Assembly (NCBI GenBank): GCA_946885925.1
Contig: CAMPHP010000124.1
Location: 1 to 7,643, forward strand
Direction of reading: 5' to 3'
Length of the DNA: 7,643 nt
From: an uncultured Litorilinea sp.
Lineage (GTDB): Bacteria > Chloroflexota > Anaerolineae > Caldilineales > Caldilineaceae
In this document: positions 6,966 through 7,643 of the stretch, in pieces
Position numbering within the stretch: the stretch's first letter is position 1
Layout of the letters: each line of letters begins with the position of its first letter
Notes under the pieces: generated by a model
What the model was told of the DNA's origin: nothing
Seen by the model: the letters and a program-made list of their open reading frames with translations, nothing else
Database searches by the model: none
Program-made: the position numbers and the translations under genes

Positions 6966-6998
6966 ATCACCCCCTATCTTAAGGAATAGGCTGGTGAT
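6966..6998 (-). promoter_or_regulatory. Two-part hairpin in the 5' leader of the ABC operon
   Basis: ATCACC/GGTGAT (6966-6971 with 6993-6998) forms the lower stem and CCTAT/ATAGG (6973-6977 with 6986-6990) the upper stem. They are separated by a 1x2 internal loop and capped by an 8-base loop. It lies 41-73 bases upstream of the ATPase ATG, inside the predicted leader. A competing GTGA/TCAC hairpin overlaps its 5' arm. No known riboswitch class is recognised. Confidence 0.45.
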
Positions 6999-7022
6999 GG
7001 TCACTGAGTGGGCCGACATCCA

Positions 7023-7051
7023 ATTGTATCGAAAGGAGAGATAGCTTCCAA
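7023..7051 (-). promoter_or_regulatory. Probable sigma70-type promoter of the ABC operon
   Basis: On the minus strand TTGGAA (7051-7046) and TACAAT (7028-7023) are separated by exactly 17 bases. TACAAT matches the -10 consensus at five of six positions and TTGGAA matches the -35 consensus at four. Transcription would start near 7016, giving a leader of about 90 bases before the ATPase ATG at 6925. Confidence 0.6.
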
Positions 7052-7059
7052 ACATTTGG

Positions 7060-7074
7060 ATAGCAACGCGCTAT
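7060..7074. promoter_or_regulatory. Candidate operator palindrome just upstream of the -35 box
   Basis: ATAGC (7060-7064) and GCTAT (7070-7074) form a 15-base inverted repeat with a 5-base centre. It is 8 bases upstream of the predicted -35 box, a position suited to an activator. Further ATAGC copies lie at 7041-7045, 7086-7090 and 7116-7120, so the gap is enriched in this pentamer. The rest of 6926-7220 shows no gene or RNA that I can recognise. Confidence 0.35.
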
Positions 7075-7220
7075 ATCGCCATTTTATAGCGATGACCTGA
7101 TACCAAGAGAGAAGCATAGCGAGAGAATGTAAGCAGAACATTAGCGCGCAGGGATATAGATTAGAATTTGCTTAGAAGATCGAGTTTTGGCACTCAAATG
7201 TATTGGACAAAGAGGCAATT

Positions 7221-7643
7221 TCAGGGTGTTGAGGGAGTTGCTGCGGTTTGCCCGCCCGAGGTGCGGTAGTGGGGCGGCCAGATGACAGCCATATCAGTAG
7301 CTGGCTGATTGGGGTATGTGAATTGGAGATAGAGCAAGGGACTCTCTACCCACTGATGCCAAAGGTAGGTTGTATGGCTAGCGGGTTCGAGTGTTGTGGC
7401 TGTGAAGGGAAAGGTAATGTGGCCGCTGGTTAATTCTTGCTCTGTGTGTTCAAGAGCTGTGATAAGGTCGGCTCCTGCGAGTGATGGAGCATTTTCTATT
7501 GCCTCTGCCAGCAAAAGCACAGAATCGTAGGCCGCAAAGGCATAGGCTTCAGGCCATCGTCCGGTATAGCTGTCATACTTGATGGCAAACCCTTGGCCTA
7601 GTTGCGTGAGTATGGTTGGCCAGGGACCCTTGCGCGCGATTAC
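7221..7643 (-). CDS. C-terminal part of a branched-chain-amino-acid-type ABC substrate-binding protein (5' end outside window)
   Basis: The frame is open from the window edge to the TGA at 7221, giving 140 visible residues; a GTG at 7520 is internal and not the start. The segment WPEAYAFAAYDSVLLLAEAIE and the late segment QFTYPNQPATDMAVIWPP are characteristic of the C-terminal lobe of Leu/Ile/Val-binding-type periplasmic proteins (Peripla_BP_6). Full family members usually have about 380-450 residues, so roughly two thirds lies beyond the edge. The protein would capture a small solute outside the cell for an ABC importer. The ligand cannot be told from this part, because the family also binds urea, amides and aromatic compounds. 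It ends in a short Thr/Ser/Pro tail. It is on the same strand as the Gld-like operon, but the 295-base gap and separate promoter suggest an independent unit. No clear terminator follows it. Confidence 0.82.
   Translation of the reverse strand, partial: VIARKGPWPTILTQLGQGFAIKYDSYTGRWPEAYAFAAYDSVLLLAEAIENAPSLAGADLITALEHTEQELTSGHITFPFTATTLEPASHTTYLWHQWVESPLLYLQFTYPNQPATDMAVIWPPHYRTSGGQTAATPSTP

Noticed and set aside
7175..7192. Weak inverted repeat after the substrate-binding protein gene as a terminator
   Set aside because: The best pairing is about 6 bp including a G-U pair and lacks a U-tract; not supportable as a terminator.

Overview
The window looks bacterial, of moderate GC content, with short intergenic gaps and a mix of ATG and TTG starts. 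The gene set is a GldA/GldF/GldG-like ABC system with a DUF4340 partner, a PrsW-type protease, a branched-chain-amino-acid-type binding protein and a helix-hairpin-helix protein. Together with the Thr/Pro/Asp-rich low-complexity tails, this fits a member of the Chloroflexota (Anaerolineae/Caldilineae-like). That placement is an impression from protein style, not proven by any marker gene here.

Layout. On the plus strand, 1-488 is the 3' part of a gene whose product ends in a helix-hairpin-helix domain, followed by a strong intrinsic terminator (522-557). Every other gene is on the minus strand. Read in their own direction they are: the last 140 codons of a substrate-binding protein (7643-7221); a 295-base gap holding a good sigma70-like promoter, an upstream palindrome and a leader hairpin; an ABC ATPase (6925-6005); a large fused permease/auxiliary protein (5955-3025); a membrane-anchored DUF4340 protein (3038-1734), which overlaps the preceding gene by 14 bases; a strong hairpin (1675-1714); and a PrsW-family intramembrane protease (1561-593), which converges on the plus-strand gene.

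How the genes fit together. The ATPase, permease-GldG fusion and DUF4340 protein are best read as one operon encoding one membrane complex. The ATPase would drive the GldF-like membrane half. The GldG half and the DUF4340 protein would present large domains outside the membrane. Homologues are known from Bacteroidota gliding (gldA, gldF, gldG), but outside that phylum the transported substrate is unknown. The most notable point is that GldF and GldG are one 976-residue polypeptide. Others are an 18-bp coding tandem repeat in the DUF4340 tail, a duplicated 15-residue motif conserved through synonymous changes in the first gene, and a hairpin whose T-tract points against the surrounding genes. 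No RNA genes, insertion sequences or CRISPR arrays were seen.
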